64,000 nucleotides of DNA. It comes from an uncultured Erythrobacter sp. Lineage in GTDB: Bacteria > Pseudomonadota > Alphaproteobacteria > Sphingomonadales > Sphingomonadaceae. The notes under the pieces are model-generated. The model ran no database searches, was not told where the DNA came from, and saw nothing but the letters and a program-made list of their open reading frames with translations. The position numbers were made by a program, and so were the translations under genes. Shown piece by piece: positions 54,301 to 62,751 of this stretch. The stretch lies in the NCBI GenBank assembly GCA_947503155.1, contig CANNCL010000001.1, positions 930,001-994,000 on the forward strand, read 5' to 3'. Every line of letters begins with the position of its first letter. Position 1 is the stretch's first letter.

Positions 54301-54690
54301 GTCTCAATCGGCGCACATGGTCAGCAGGCCGGGATCGACGCGCATTGGGAATTGTGGAGCTTTGCGCGCGGCGGGATGAGCCCGGTTGAGGCGCTCAAAG
54401 CTGGAACGATTTCGTCGGCGCAATCGCTTGGTATGGCGGACGATATTGGCAGTTTGGAGGTCGGAAAACTGGCCGATTTGGTCATTCTGAGCGCGGACCC
54501 TAGCGCTGATATCCAGAATTCCGATGACATTGTGCAGGTGATGCTGGGCGGACGGCTCTACGATGCTGCAACCATGAATGAGGTTGCCACCGGAACAGCG
54601 GCACGCCGCGCCTATTGGTGGCAGGGCACCGGCGGCGGCGGTTCAGAGGGCGCGGCCCATGCGGCGGCGGCTCATGCTGATGGGGATTAG
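51382..54690 (+). CDS. Secreted amidohydrolase with TolB-like propeller
   Basis: 1102 aa; GAGGGAGACAATC precedes ATG. A signal peptide (MPSLALAQ) is followed by ~600 residues of WD40/PD40-type repeats (SPDGQTLAF, SPDGSRIAF, SPDGTQIAF, SPDGTQVVF, SPDGRHIAY), forming a beta-propeller. The C-terminal ~450 residues are an amidohydrolase: DAHAHG metal motif, GISVKNY lysine, EHNVPGD, IGAHG and LGSLEVGKLADLVIL. Periplasmic, probably acting on peptides or cyclic amides. Fused TolB-amidohydrolases of this type are widespread and uncharacterised. Confidence 0.88.
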   Translation: MRRTTVRSVAKLTATLMVGSMLAMPSLALAQDDEDESWDVEAPRGATIEQVPIQTDEGTWMDVDVSPDGQTLAFTVLGDIYTMPITGGTPTRIASGLAWEVQPRFSPDGSRIAFTSDRGGGDNIWVMNTDGSDMRQVTDENFRLLNQPSWSPDGRFIIAKKHFTTGRSAGTGEIWMYHVSGGGGVAVVERSSEQQQKELGEPVYSADGETIYYTRNTTPGNTFIYAQDSQTGIFAIERHDLETGEVTTAIDGFGGAVRPTPSPDGTQIAFVRRDKDQSQLWVKDIASGRERMIYGALDLDLQETWAVYGVYPNMDWTPNSSAIVFWAGGKLRRIDRDGSNMAVIPFSIDDTRGIADAPHPDIEVSPDSFVTAMPRFAQLSPDGTQVVFESLGRLYTKSARGRDGPRPLTGASDVVEAFPAYSRDGSKLAYVEWTDEGLGRIIVADANGANPRAVTSEPGHYADLTFSPDGRHIAYEKRSGGYLTSSDYSENTGIYMVPVSGGDAMRVSRSGSNPQFGSDAARIFMTMSQDGGLALVSSDLNGERQRTHVKGDLANDFRVAPDGLTVAFRQNYEVFAMPLLPGGQAVSVGESGGALPVVRVSTGGADYIGWSGGGDTVFWSIGAELRSANVSDFFGNAPAAEDEEDGYSPPETGISMAMTVEAARPTGTTVITGARILTMAAGLDADDAGAIDNGVIVITGDRITAIGAADAVDIPAGATMIDAAGRTIMPGLVDAHAHGPQGVGDFIPQQNWRMVQDLAMGVTTIHDPSNDASQIFAAAERQRAGLLLAPRIFSTGEIIYGAKAPSVYARIDSYEDALAHVQRIRAQGGISVKNYNQPRREQRQMVARAAAAENMLVVAEGGSLFGMDMNLIADGNSTIEHNVPGDVFYEDVLQFFSQSNSNYTPTLNVTYGGLAGDPYWRQAMDVFDHPLMIHTPPRLLLAQTGRRTTAPDWAFVDDNAAREAHKLAQRGVRVSIGAHGQQAGIDAHWELWSFARGGMSPVEALKAGTISSAQSLGMADDIGSLEVGKLADLVILSADPSADIQNSDDIVQVMLGGRLYDAATMNEVATGTAARRAYWWQGTGGGGSEGAAHAAAAHADGD

Positions 54691-54705
54691 GTGAACGCGG
54701 AGCGG

Positions 54706-55252
54706 TTACTCCGCGTCGATTAATTTGCGTAAGTCCTTCAGGGCTTTGGCACGCAGTTGATGGACGCGGGGGACGCTTACTTCTAGCACTTCGGCTATCT
54801 CGGTCAGGTTCAATTCTTCGACGAAAAACAGCTGAAGCACCAATTTTAGACGGTCGGGCAACTCCGCCATAGCGGTGACCAATCGCAAGCGGTCTTCTTG
54901 TCCGGACAACACCTGAAACGGGTCCGGGTCTTCGCTGGCAAAGGCGGTGTTGCTGTCGTCATATTCGTCGCTGATAGAGGTTACCGTGACCGAGGAGCTT
55001 TCGATTTCGAGCAATTCGACATCGCTTACACCCAGCGCCGCCGCGATTTCCTGACGTGTTGGATCATTGCCGCTCTGTGCCTTGAGACCGTCGACGGCTT
55101 TGTTGTAGCGCGCGCGTTTCTTGCGGGCGGTGCGCGTGTCATTCATCTGCCGCCGCAACATGTCGATCATCGCCCCGCGTGCGCGGATTTTGGCATAGGC
55201 GGCGAAACCGTCCTCTGTCGGTCCTGAATGACGCTGAGCGCATTCGGTGAGG
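54706..55252 (-). pseudogene. fliA: fliA remnant (flagellar sigma-28), N-terminus deleted
   Basis: About 180 residues remain: GFAAYAKIRARGAMIDMLRR (region 2.4), ARKKRARYN...GNDPTRQEIAAALGVSDVELLE (region 3) and ELPDRLKLVLQLFFVEELNLTEIAEVLEVSVPRVHQLRAKALKDLR (region 4). Regions 1.2-2.3, which bind core polymerase, are missing. Upstream of about 55250 the frame continues only as the antisense of fliD, giving a spurious N-terminus. It therefore cannot be a working sigma factor. Confidence 0.82.
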
Positions 55253-56298
55253 GCACATTGCGCATCCGTTTTGGCGAGGTTGATGGCGCGAGCTTTTCTG
55301 AAGACACTGGCTCGACCCCGCTCGAAATCGCCGTAGAAGCGACTGACACGCTTGCGACTTTGGCGAGCAAAATTAATTCTGCGAGCGGCGGGGCGCTTGA
55401 TGCCTATGTCGCCAACGGCACTGATGGAGCTCAACTGGTAATTAAGGGCCAAGAAGGCGCACAAAACGGCTTTACCCTAGAAGGGGAAAGCAGCGCGCTT
55501 TTGCCTTTGGCGGCTCCGGGCGATCTCTCTTTTCTCTCATGGCAACCCTCCAGCGATGCAGGCGAATTGCGCCAAACGTCACGTGATGCGCTGTTCTCGC
55601 TTGATTCGGTGGAAATGAGCAGCGCCAGCAACACCGTAACTGGGTTGCCTGAGGGGATTGGCCTGACGTTGACCGGCACCAATGTGGGCGATCCCACTAC
55701 TATCAGCTTTGCCAACGACCCGGCCGCAATCACCGATGTAATGACCGATTTCACCGCCGCATTGAACAATATCGCCGATTTGCTGAACGAAGAAGCCGCT
55801 GCACTTGGCGGCACATTGGGCAATGATCCTGGCGCCCGCGAATTGAAGCGCGATCTTGGCCGATTGACTAGCGAGATTGTTATGCCGGGGGCAGAAGCTG
55901 GCGAGCCTTCGACCCTGAATGATCTGGGACTTTCGCTTAATATTGACGGGACGTTTGCATTCGATGCAGCGCGTCTGGGTGAGGCGCTGGCCGAAAACCC
56001 AGACGGCGTTGCCGCTATGTTTACGATCGGAGCAACTGGCGTTTTTGCGACAATGGACAATCTTGCACGGGACAATTCGCTTCGTAGTGATCCGGGGTCA
56101 TTGGGCGGTTCGCTGGAACGGTATGCGGGTTTGATCGAAGGCAATGATGATCGGTTGACGCGCATTGCTGATCAACAAGAGGGTCTGCGCTCGCGTTTGA
56201 CCCGTGATTTGATCGCGGCGCAGAGCCAAATTTCCACCTCACAATCCACTCTAAGCTTCCTGCAGCAGCAGATCGGCGCTTGGAACGGATCGAATTGA
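55250..56298 (+). pseudogene. fliD: fliD remnant (filament cap), N-terminus deleted
   Basis: About 350 C-terminal residues of FliD remain: GTLRIRFGEVDGASF, then IAVEATDTLATLASKIN, NGTDGAQLVIKG and the C-terminal GARELKRDLGRL, FGLSLNIDGTF-like (DLGLSLNIDGTFAFDAARL) and coiled-coil DDRLTRIADQQEGLRSRL. The N-terminal D0 coil is absent. The first ATG (55228) is within the junction with fliA and has no ribosome-binding site. It abuts fliS, 17 bp downstream. Confidence 0.82.
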
Positions 56299-56315
56299 GC
56301 TGAGGGGTAGGGACA

Positions 56316-56702
56316 ATGCATGGATTGCCGAAACGCACCGCCGCCGGGGCCGCCGCCGCTTATCGCCGCGTTGATCTGGACGCCCGGATAGAGGCGTCTT
56401 CGGGCGGCGCGCTGACACTTATTTGCCTTGAGGAAGCCGTGTCGGCTTTGGGCCAAGCGCTGCTCGCGTTGGAACGCGCACCTGATCGAGCACCGGTTGA
56501 ACCATTGTCGCGGGCGCATGGAATTGCGCTGTGGCTGGCGCGCAGTGTGGCATCGGACAACCCGTTGCACGGGCCGATGGTGCAATTTTATGGCGGGTTG
56601 GCGGCGACGATCATGCGCAATATGCGCCGGGCATCCTCTGGCGAACTTGCGCAGGCGCGCGACGATTTTTCAGACCTGCTATCGGCTGCAAAATCTAATT
56701 AA
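56316..56702 (+). CDS. fliS: FliS-like flagellar export chaperone
   Basis: 128 aa. The Tyr-containing start AAAYRRVDLDARIEASSGGALTLICLEEAVSALGQALLALE and the helix LSRAHGIALWLARSV match FliS, which binds flagellin before export. Length is normal and AGGGGTAGGG precedes ATG, so the gene looks intact. With fliA and fliD broken and no flagellin gene in view, it is a leftover of a lost flagellar cluster. Its stop overlaps that of the opposing hydrolase. Confidence 0.72.
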   Translation: MHGLPKRTAAGAAAAYRRVDLDARIEASSGGALTLICLEEAVSALGQALLALERAPDRAPVEPLSRAHGIALWLARSVASDNPLHGPMVQFYGGLAATIMRNMRRASSGELAQARDDFSDLLSAAKSN

Positions 56703-57574
56703 CTGGCGATAAATTTGGCGATGATTTGCGCTGCGTCATCCGGGTCTTCGAACGGATGAAAATGTGTGCGGTCAGGTCGCGGCATGTCCTCACCTTTGGG
56801 CATTAGGCTGGCCAGTTTTGGCCATGTTGGCGAGCTCTTGAAATCCATCAGATCTGTTTGTTTCGCGCGCACGACCAGAGCTGGGATATCAACCAGTTTT
56901 GCGGCCTCGTGCACACCGGCATTGCTGCGGCTCGATCCATAGACGCTTGCCTCCATTTCCGGTGAACAGGCAAGGACAAAGCCGCCATTCCCATCATCGC
57001 GCAGACCGTGCCGGCAATAATCTTCGAACACTCGGCTGTTGAATAGGCTGTAAGGGTCGCGCGGGGCAAAACGTTCCATCATTGCTTCTGGCGAGGTGAA
57101 ATCACGTTTTCGCCGGATCGCGGGATGCGGGGCGTCGGATGTGAAGGCGTCCGAACCTTCCGAATAATATTCAGGTGCAAGGATCACCGGATCGAACAGA
57201 ATGAGGCGGCTAAACGCATCAGGGCGTTGGGCGGCGCATTGTACCAAAGTGTGCGCGCCCATCGAATGCCCAATCCCAACCGCGCGGCGGATGCGGAGCT
57301 GATCGAGGAAGGCGTTCACATCGTCGGACATAATGCGCCAATCCCCAATCGGTTCGCCTTCGCTGCGGCCATGCCCGCGCAGGTCGAGCGAGAGGACGCG
57401 CCGATCAGGAAATTGCTCCGCAATCGCGTCGAAGGTGCGGCCATGAAACCCCGTCGCATGAGCAAACAGCAATGGCGGTTCCTGATTACCCGGCGCGCCG
57501 CGCCACTCGTAATAGGTAAGGCTGATGCCGTTTACTCGCACGCTGCGGGTTACGGGCTGGCCGGGTGCTGGCAT
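56699..57574 (-). CDS. Alpha/beta hydrolase
   Basis: 291 aa. LLFAHATGFHGRTFDAIAEQFPD, SLDLRGHGRSEG, nucleophile GIGHSMGAHTLV, acid region ARAKQTDL and His in RTHFHPFED. Cytosolic. It begins 12 bp after the nhaA stop, so it is likely co-transcribed with nhaA. Substrate unknown. Confidence 0.87.
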   Translation of the reverse strand: MPAPGQPVTRSVRVNGISLTYYEWRGAPGNQEPPLLFAHATGFHGRTFDAIAEQFPDRRVLSLDLRGHGRSEGEPIGDWRIMSDDVNAFLDQLRIRRAVGIGHSMGAHTLVQCAAQRPDAFSRLILFDPVILAPEYYSEGSDAFTSDAPHPAIRRKRDFTSPEAMMERFAPRDPYSLFNSRVFEDYCRHGLRDDGNGGFVLACSPEMEASVYGSSRSNAGVHEAAKLVDIPALVVRAKQTDLMDFKSSPTWPKLASLMPKGEDMPRPDRTHFHPFEDPDDAAQIIAKFIAS

Positions 57575-57586
57575 GAATGTCGGTCC

Positions 57587-58813
57587 TTACTCGGCGGAAT
57601 TTGCGCCTATCTCTTTTTTGTCTGTCTCTTTTGCATCTGGGGCAGGCACATCGGGCAGAGCAGATCTGAGAATAAAGAACCCGGCAAACGCCGCCACTAG
57701 CGATCCTGACAAGACGCCCAATTTCACGGCATCGACTTGAGCCGGATCGTCAAAGGCAAGGTTGCCGATAAACAGGCTCATCGTGAAACCAATGGCTGCG
57801 AGCAACGATAGTCCGTGAATTTTGCGCCAACCGACCCCCTCGGGCAACTTCGCCAGACCCGATTTTACCGCGAGCCATGCAAAGCCGACAATGCCGATCT
57901 GTTTCCCGATCAGCAGGCCGAGCGCGATGCCGAGCGGCAATGGTTGCAGCAAAGCAGCGGGCGCAATGCCAATCAAGCTGACCCCGGCATTGGCAAAACC
58001 AAAGATCGGGATAATCAGGAACGCGACCCAGCTGTGCAGGCCATGCTCCATCTGTTCGAGCATCCGCGAACCATCGCGCGCCACCATCGGCACCATCATC
58101 GCAGCGGTAACCCCAGCCAAAGTCGCATGGACGCCCGATTTCAGCACAAACACCCACATCACTACGGTCAACAGAATATACGGAATTGTTGAGGCAACCC
58201 GCATCCGGCCCAGCGCAAACAACAGCGCTAGCGAAATGCCGCCGCCGATCAGCATCTCAACCTTAATTTCGCCGGTGTAGAACAACGCGATTACTGTGAT
58301 CGCGCCGATGTCGTCAATGACAGCAATTGCGAGCAACAGCGCCTTCATCGCAACTGGTACGCGCGGACCGAGCAGCGATAGGATACCCAGCGCGAAGGCG
58401 ATGTCCGTCGCCGCCGGGATGGCCCAACCGCCAATGCTTTCTGGCGAATTGTAATTGAAGCCGATATAAATCAACGCCGGGATCGCCATCCCACCAATCG
58501 CAGCGGCAAGTGGGAGCGAGGCTTTGTCAAAAGTCGACAATTGACCATTGATGATCTCGCGTTTGACCTCCAGCCCGATTAGGAAAAAGAAGATCGCCAT
58601 CAGCCCATCATTGATCCACAAAAGCAGCGCTTTGTTGATTTCAAACGATCCGAAAGAGACGTTGAGTTTCGTTTCCAATGTCCCGAAATATACAGGCGCT
58701 AAAGGCGTGTTGGCGATGATAAGTGCCAAGGCCGCAGCGATGATCAGAACGATCCCGCCTGCGCTTTCCTGTTTGAGAAAATCTTTGAGAGCTGTGCTAA
58801 CCCGGTCGATCAT
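57587..58813 (-). CDS. nhaA: Na+/H+ antiporter NhaA
   Basis: 408 aa from ATG 58813, twelve predicted helices. The ion-binding motifs are present: AATDIAFALGILSLLG and AIAVIDDIGAITVIALFY (the paired Asp of helix 5), with LIGKQIGI towards the C-terminus. It exports Na+ in exchange for protons, fitting a marine or salty habitat. ATG 58852 is a longer alternative start without better support. The C-terminus (KETDKKEIGANSAE) is hydrophilic. Confidence 0.95.
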   Translation of the reverse strand: MIDRVSTALKDFLKQESAGGIVLIIAAALALIIANTPLAPVYFGTLETKLNVSFGSFEINKALLLWINDGLMAIFFFLIGLEVKREIINGQLSTFDKASLPLAAAIGGMAIPALIYIGFNYNSPESIGGWAIPAATDIAFALGILSLLGPRVPVAMKALLLAIAVIDDIGAITVIALFYTGEIKVEMLIGGGISLALLFALGRMRVASTIPYILLTVVMWVFVLKSGVHATLAGVTAAMMVPMVARDGSRMLEQMEHGLHSWVAFLIIPIFGFANAGVSLIGIAPAALLQPLPLGIALGLLIGKQIGIVGFAWLAVKSGLAKLPEGVGWRKIHGLSLLAAIGFTMSLFIGNLAFDDPAQVDAVKLGVLSGSLVAAFAGFFILRSALPDVPAPDAKETDKKEIGANSAE

Positions 58814-58904
58814 TTGTCTGTCATCCGAACATAAGTGCTGAAGTTTTGCCATAGGAACGTGCAAGCTGCGTATCGGTGCCCAAGAATTGTGCGAAATCAT
58901 CTAA

Positions 58905-59483
58905 GTTTGGCCGAATCGAGCGCAGACTATTAGGACAAACCAGTTCGATGCCCCTTCCGCGCCCGCACCGCTGGGGCCGGCAAGACTGCTGACTTTGGCG
59001 CAGGCATCCAATCAATCATCAAACAGCCTGCCGGCTGTCATGCGCTCAGTCCGAAACACAGATTTGGCATTTCAGGTTGAGGGACAAATCACCGAATGGA
59101 ACGTCATAGACGGCGCGCGGTTTCAACGCGGCGGCGTAATTGCCCGGCTGGATGCGCGCAGCTTTGAAGCGGCTTTGGATCAAGCAGAGGCGCAATACAC
59201 CAATGCTGACAGCGAATATCAATGCGCCCCGCGCCTTATCAAAGAAGACGCCATTTCGCGCAGCGCCGTCGAAAATCGCGAAGCGCAATGGCCATATGCC
59301 GAAGGCGAATTTGATCTGATCAATGTTCTGAATATTCAACAAAGGTTGTTTGCGGCGGAGCGTAACCTTGTGACCATCCGCCGTGTTCGGATTGAACAAT
59401 GGGCCGCACTCAACCTCGCGCTTGGCGGGGACTGGAATAGGACCTGGAATGGGGACTGGCATGGCGGCGGCGGCGGATCATGA
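58905..59483 (+). pseudogene. Fused remnant of an RND efflux operon (adaptor start + outer-membrane factor end)
   Basis: A single open frame. Its first part is the N-terminal region of an RND periplasmic adaptor (PARLLTLAQASNQ, TDLAFQVEGQITEW, GGVIARLDARSFEAALDQAEA, APRLIKEDAISRSAVENREAQ). At about 59289-59296 it switches to the C-terminus of a TolC/NodT-type outer-membrane factor (YAEGEFDLINVLNIQQRLF, AERNLVTIRRVRIEQW, LALGGDWN). The signal peptide, most of the adaptor, the RND pump and most of the channel are gone. A stop at 58902-58904 closes the frame upstream. Confidence 0.82.
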
Positions 59484-59596
59484 AATGGACCGTGCTTAAT
59501 TGACAATTTGCCGTCGGTGGTTGAACGGACGCGAATAAACACCATTCTAAGGCGAAGTTTTCGTCCTTATTTGCACCCACTCCATCGGAGTTTTCC

Positions 59597-60130
59597 TTGA
59601 GCGACGTCCAGTCTTTAGAGATGCCCGGCCCTCTTGATCATGAAACTGATCAAAAGGCGGAATTTCGACAATTAATGGGTTTGTTCGCCACGGGTGTGTG
59701 CGTGGTTTCGGTGAAATCTTCGGACGGAACGGTGACGGCGATGACCGTCAATTCCTTCGTTTCTATCTCGCTCGATCCGATGCTGGTTAGTTGGAGCCTG
59801 CAAAACGCCTCGAGCCAATTTGATCTATACACTAGCGCCGAGCGTTTCGCGGTCAGTATCCTCGGAGAAGGTCAGGCGGAATTGGCGCGGCGTTATGCCG
59901 CGCGCGGCGACAGCCAATTGCGCAGCGATGATTTTGTCAGCGGGAAATTCGGCCTGCCGGTCATCAACGGGGCGCTGGCCCATTTGGAATGCAGGCGTTG
60001 GTCAGACTACACGGCGGGCGACCACACGCTGATTTTTGGCGAAGTCTTGGGCATGAGCGCAAGCACCGCGAGCGAGACGGGATCACCGCTTGGCTTTTTC
60101 AATGGCCAATTTTGTTCTATCGGTTCCTGA
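59597..60130 (+). CDS. Flavin reductase-like protein
   Basis: 177 aa from TTG 59597 with CGGAG at proper distance. The split-barrel flavin reductase fold is shown by FRQLMGLFATGVCVVSVKSSDG, TAMTVNSFVSISLDPMLVSWSL, and the C-terminal DHTLIFGEVLGMS. It would reduce FMN or FAD with NAD(P)H for a partner oxygenase, but none is adjacent. Its stop overlaps the TetR start (TGATG). Confidence 0.87.
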   Translation: MSDVQSLEMPGPLDHETDQKAEFRQLMGLFATGVCVVSVKSSDGTVTAMTVNSFVSISLDPMLVSWSLQNASSQFDLYTSAERFAVSILGEGQAELARRYAARGDSQLRSDDFVSGKFGLPVINGALAHLECRRWSDYTAGDHTLIFGEVLGMSASTASETGSPLGFFNGQFCSIGS

Positions 60131-60756
60131 TGGACGTTCCAAACACCCAAATGACGCAGGATGATACGCGCGAGAGATTGCTGGCGGCTGCGCATAGCCA
60201 GTTTGCCGAACGCGGCGTGTATGGCGCGAGCATCGCTCAGATTGCTGGCGAAGTGGGTCTGACGAAACAGGCGCTGCTGTATCATTTTAAGCGCAAGGAA
60301 GACCTCTATGGCTCGGTGCTTAAACGCATCGCTGCGCGGCTGCTCGCAGGGATGCGATCGGGTGTCGATGCCAGCCGTTCGCCGGAACAGCAATTTGAGG
60401 CAATGATCCTCGGCATCTATCATACGGCTCTTGAAAACCCGCTTGATACAAGAGTGTTGATGCGCGAATTGCTCGATGATCAAAGGCGCGAATCCCCGGA
60501 ATCGGAATGGTTCCTAAAGACATTTCTCAATGAACTTGCGGATGTTCTAGATTCTGTTGAGTCTCTGACAGACCTGTCATTTGCGCAGAAATTTTCGCGG
60601 GTTTATTTGTTGATGTCCGCGATCCAGTACTTCGTGGCATCATCTTCGGTTCTAACGCGGTTTTATGGTGTCGAAGAATGGGAGCGAATGGCGCGGGAAT
60701 ATCCGAAGCAGCTGCGCGCTCAGGTCCGCCGGTTGTTGGAGCCCGGCAGCGTCTAG
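60130..60756 (+). CDS. TetR family regulator
   Basis: 208 aa. HTH: RLLAAAHSQFAERGVYGASIAQIAGEVGLTKQALLYHFKRKEDLY. The C-terminal ligand domain has LMRELLDDQRRESPESEWFLKTF. Translation starts inside the flavin reductase stop, so the two are coupled and the regulator likely controls this pair. It might once have regulated the lost efflux operon just upstream, which is a guess. Confidence 0.88.
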   Translation: MDVPNTQMTQDDTRERLLAAAHSQFAERGVYGASIAQIAGEVGLTKQALLYHFKRKEDLYGSVLKRIAARLLAGMRSGVDASRSPEQQFEAMILGIYHTALENPLDTRVLMRELLDDQRRESPESEWFLKTFLNELADVLDSVESLTDLSFAQKFSRVYLLMSAIQYFVASSSVLTRFYGVEEWERMAREYPKQLRAQVRRLLEPGSV

Positions 60757-60758
60757 GC

Positions 60759-61160
60759 TCAATATAGGATCATCTGTGTGCAGCGGAACAGAGCAAGTTT
60801 TCGCCCTGTTTCCAAATGCGTCACGGTCGATGTCCATACCTGAGTGGTCCGCCCAAGATGATCCGCTTCAGACCGGCCAATCAATGTACCATCGCTGGCT
60901 GATCCCAGAAAATTCGATTTGAGCTCTATCGTGGTGTAGCCTTTCGCTCCGTCAGGCAGGACTTGCCCAGCGGCAAAGCCGCAAACGCTATCCGCAAGCG
61001 CAATCATGCTGGCCGCGTGCAGTGCGTTCGCGCCCGACCGCAAATGGTGTTGCTGGATCGGCATTTTCGCCTCCAGCCAACCTTTGCCTTCATCGACCAG
61101 AGTGATCCCCATATGCGGAACGAGGCCACCTGCTGCCGGGTGAAAACGGGGGTCGGTCAT
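60759..61160 (-). CDS. PaaI-type hotdog thioesterase
   Basis: 133 aa from ATG 61160. A single hotdog domain: LVPHMGITLVDEGKGWLEAKMP, catalytic helix region NALHAASMIALADSVCGFAAG and LKSNFLGSASDGTLIGRSEADHLGRTT. It follows the cupin gene by four bases and is last in the formaldehyde dehydrogenase operon. Substrate unknown. Confidence 0.82.
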   Translation of the reverse strand: MTDPRFHPAAGGLVPHMGITLVDEGKGWLEAKMPIQQHHLRSGANALHAASMIALADSVCGFAAGQVLPDGAKGYTTIELKSNFLGSASDGTLIGRSEADHLGRTTQVWTSTVTHLETGRKLALFRCTQMILY

Positions 61161-61164
61161 TGCA

Positions 61165-61533
61165 TCATATCTCCACCGGCTTGAACGCGGTTGCTTCATC
61201 GCCGGTGTTCGGCGTGCCGTCGGCATCCATGACAAACAGCTTCACCTCGCCCGCCCTTGCACAGGGGCGATGCTCCGTCCCGCGCGGCACCACGATCATC
61301 TCGCCCGGGGACAGCGCCACTGTGCGATCCCGAAACTCCATATCGAGCTCACCTTCGATCACCAGAAACAGTTCATCTGTGCCGGGATGGCTGTGCCAAT
61401 GAAATTCGCCCTCTACTTTAGCAAGGCGAATTTCATTGCCGTTGTAGCGCGCGGCAAGGCGCGGTGCCCAATGGTCTGAAAACTGCGCGAACTTGTCCGC
61501 CAGATTGACTTTGTCCGGGGAGCTTTGATCCAT
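61165..61533 (-). CDS. Cupin domain protein
   Basis: 122 aa. Cupin motif 1 is GEFHWHSHPGTDELFLVIEGEL with His/His/Glu metal ligands, motif 2 is LSPGEMIVVPRGTEHRP. Small single-cupin proteins like this are common next to alcohol dehydrogenase genes in sphingomonads. Its ATG overlaps the adhC stop by one base (TGATG). Confidence 0.88.
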   Translation of the reverse strand: MDQSSPDKVNLADKFAQFSDHWAPRLAARYNGNEIRLAKVEGEFHWHSHPGTDELFLVIEGELDMEFRDRTVALSPGEMIVVPRGTEHRPCARAGEVKLFVMDADGTPNTGDEATAFKPVEI

Positions 61534-62639
61534 CAAAACACCACAACGCTGCGAATGCTCTCGCCGGAATGCATCAGGTCAAAACCTTTGTTGATTTCCT
61601 CCAACTTGAGGACGTGCGTGATCATGGGGTCGATGGCGATCTTACCGTTCATGTACCAATCGACGATTTTGGGCACGTCAGTGCGCCCCTTGGCTCCGCC
61701 AAATGCAGTGCCGCGCCAATTGCGTCCAGTTACGAGTTGAAACGGACGGGTCGCGATTTCCTTGCCCGCTTCTGCGACGCCAATGATAATCGATGTACCC
61801 CACCCTTTGTGGCAGCTTTCAAGCGCTTGACGCATCACTTCGGTGTTGCCGGTGCAATCAAATGTGTAGTCTGCCCCGCCATCAAGCATTTCTACAAGAT
61901 GCGCGACGACATCGGCGGTTTCCTTAGGGTTCACAAAATCCGTCATGCCGAATTTTTCGCCCCATTCGCGTTTCGATGGGTTGAGGTCGACACCGACAAT
62001 ACGGTCTGCTCCGGCCATCTTTGCGCCTTGGATGACGTTCAGCCCGATCCCGCCAAGTCCGAAGACCACGACATTGTCGCCGGGTTGTACTTTGGCCGTA
62101 TTGACCACTGCGCCGACGCCAGTCGTGACGCCGCATCCGACATAACAGGCGGATTGAAACGGCGCGTCACTACGGATTTTTGCAACGGCAATTTCGGGCA
62201 AGACGATGAAATTCGAAAAGGTCGAACACCCCATATAATGGTAGATGGCCTCTCCCTTATAGGTCATTCGCGACGTGCCATCGGGCATTAGACCTTGGCC
62301 CTGTGTTGCGCGAATGGCGCTGCACAGATTGGTCTTGCCAGAAAGACACATTTTACACTGTCGGCATTCGGGCGTGTAGAGCGGTATGACATGATCATCC
62401 GGCGCGACGCTGGTGACACCCGGCCCGATTTCGCGCACGATGCCTGCACCTTCATGGCCAAGCACGCTGGGGAATATCCCTTCGCTGTCCAATCCATCGA
62501 GAGTGTAGGCGTCGGTATGACAAATGCCGGTTGCCATGATCTCGACGAGCACCTCGCCGTGCTTTGGCCCTTCGAGGTCGAGTTCAACGATCTCTAGCGG
62601 CCTCTTGGCCTCAAATGCGACGGCGGCTCTGGTCTTCAT
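61533..62639 (-). CDS. adhC: S-(hydroxymethyl)glutathione dehydrogenase (class III alcohol dehydrogenase)
   Basis: 368 aa from ATG 62639, with GGAGAG before it. Oxidises the formaldehyde-glutathione adduct. Catalytic-zinc Cys in [11 protein letters not shown] with GHEGAGIV, structural-zinc Cys in [16 protein letters not shown], and the NAD fold [28 protein letters not shown]. The sequence is the class III type. No S-formylglutathione hydrolase follows; the next genes are a cupin and a hotdog thioesterase. Confidence 0.96.
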   Translation of the reverse strand: MKTRAAVAFEAKRPLEIVELDLEGPKHGEVLVEIMATGICHTDAYTLDGLDSEGIFPSVLGHEGAGIVREIGPGVTSVAPDDHVIPLYTPECRQCKMCLSGKTNLCSAIRATQGQGLMPDGTSRMTYKGEAIYHYMGCSTFSNFIVLPEIAVAKIRSDAPFQSACYVGCGVTTGVGAVVNTAKVQPGDNVVVFGLGGIGLNVIQGAKMAGADRIVGVDLNPSKREWGEKFGMTDFVNPKETADVVAHLVEMLDGGADYTFDCTGNTEVMRQALESCHKGWGTSIIIGVAEAGKEIATRPFQLVTGRNWRGTAFGGAKGRTDVPKIVDWYMNGKIAIDPMITHVLKLEEINKGFDLMHSGESIRSVVVF

Positions 62640-62751
62640 TGAATTACTCTCCGGGCTTCGCACGAAACGAGTGTGCGCCGCCAACTCGACTAGCATAGGG
62701 CAAAGAGGTCGCGAAAGACGGTTTAGGCGAATTGGTTCGCCCCGCTTGCCC

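Noticed and set aside
55253..55464. N-terminal extension of the fliA ORF to 55464
   Set aside because: Translation is the antisense of fliD with no sigma-factor similarity, so the frame is open by chance past the junction.
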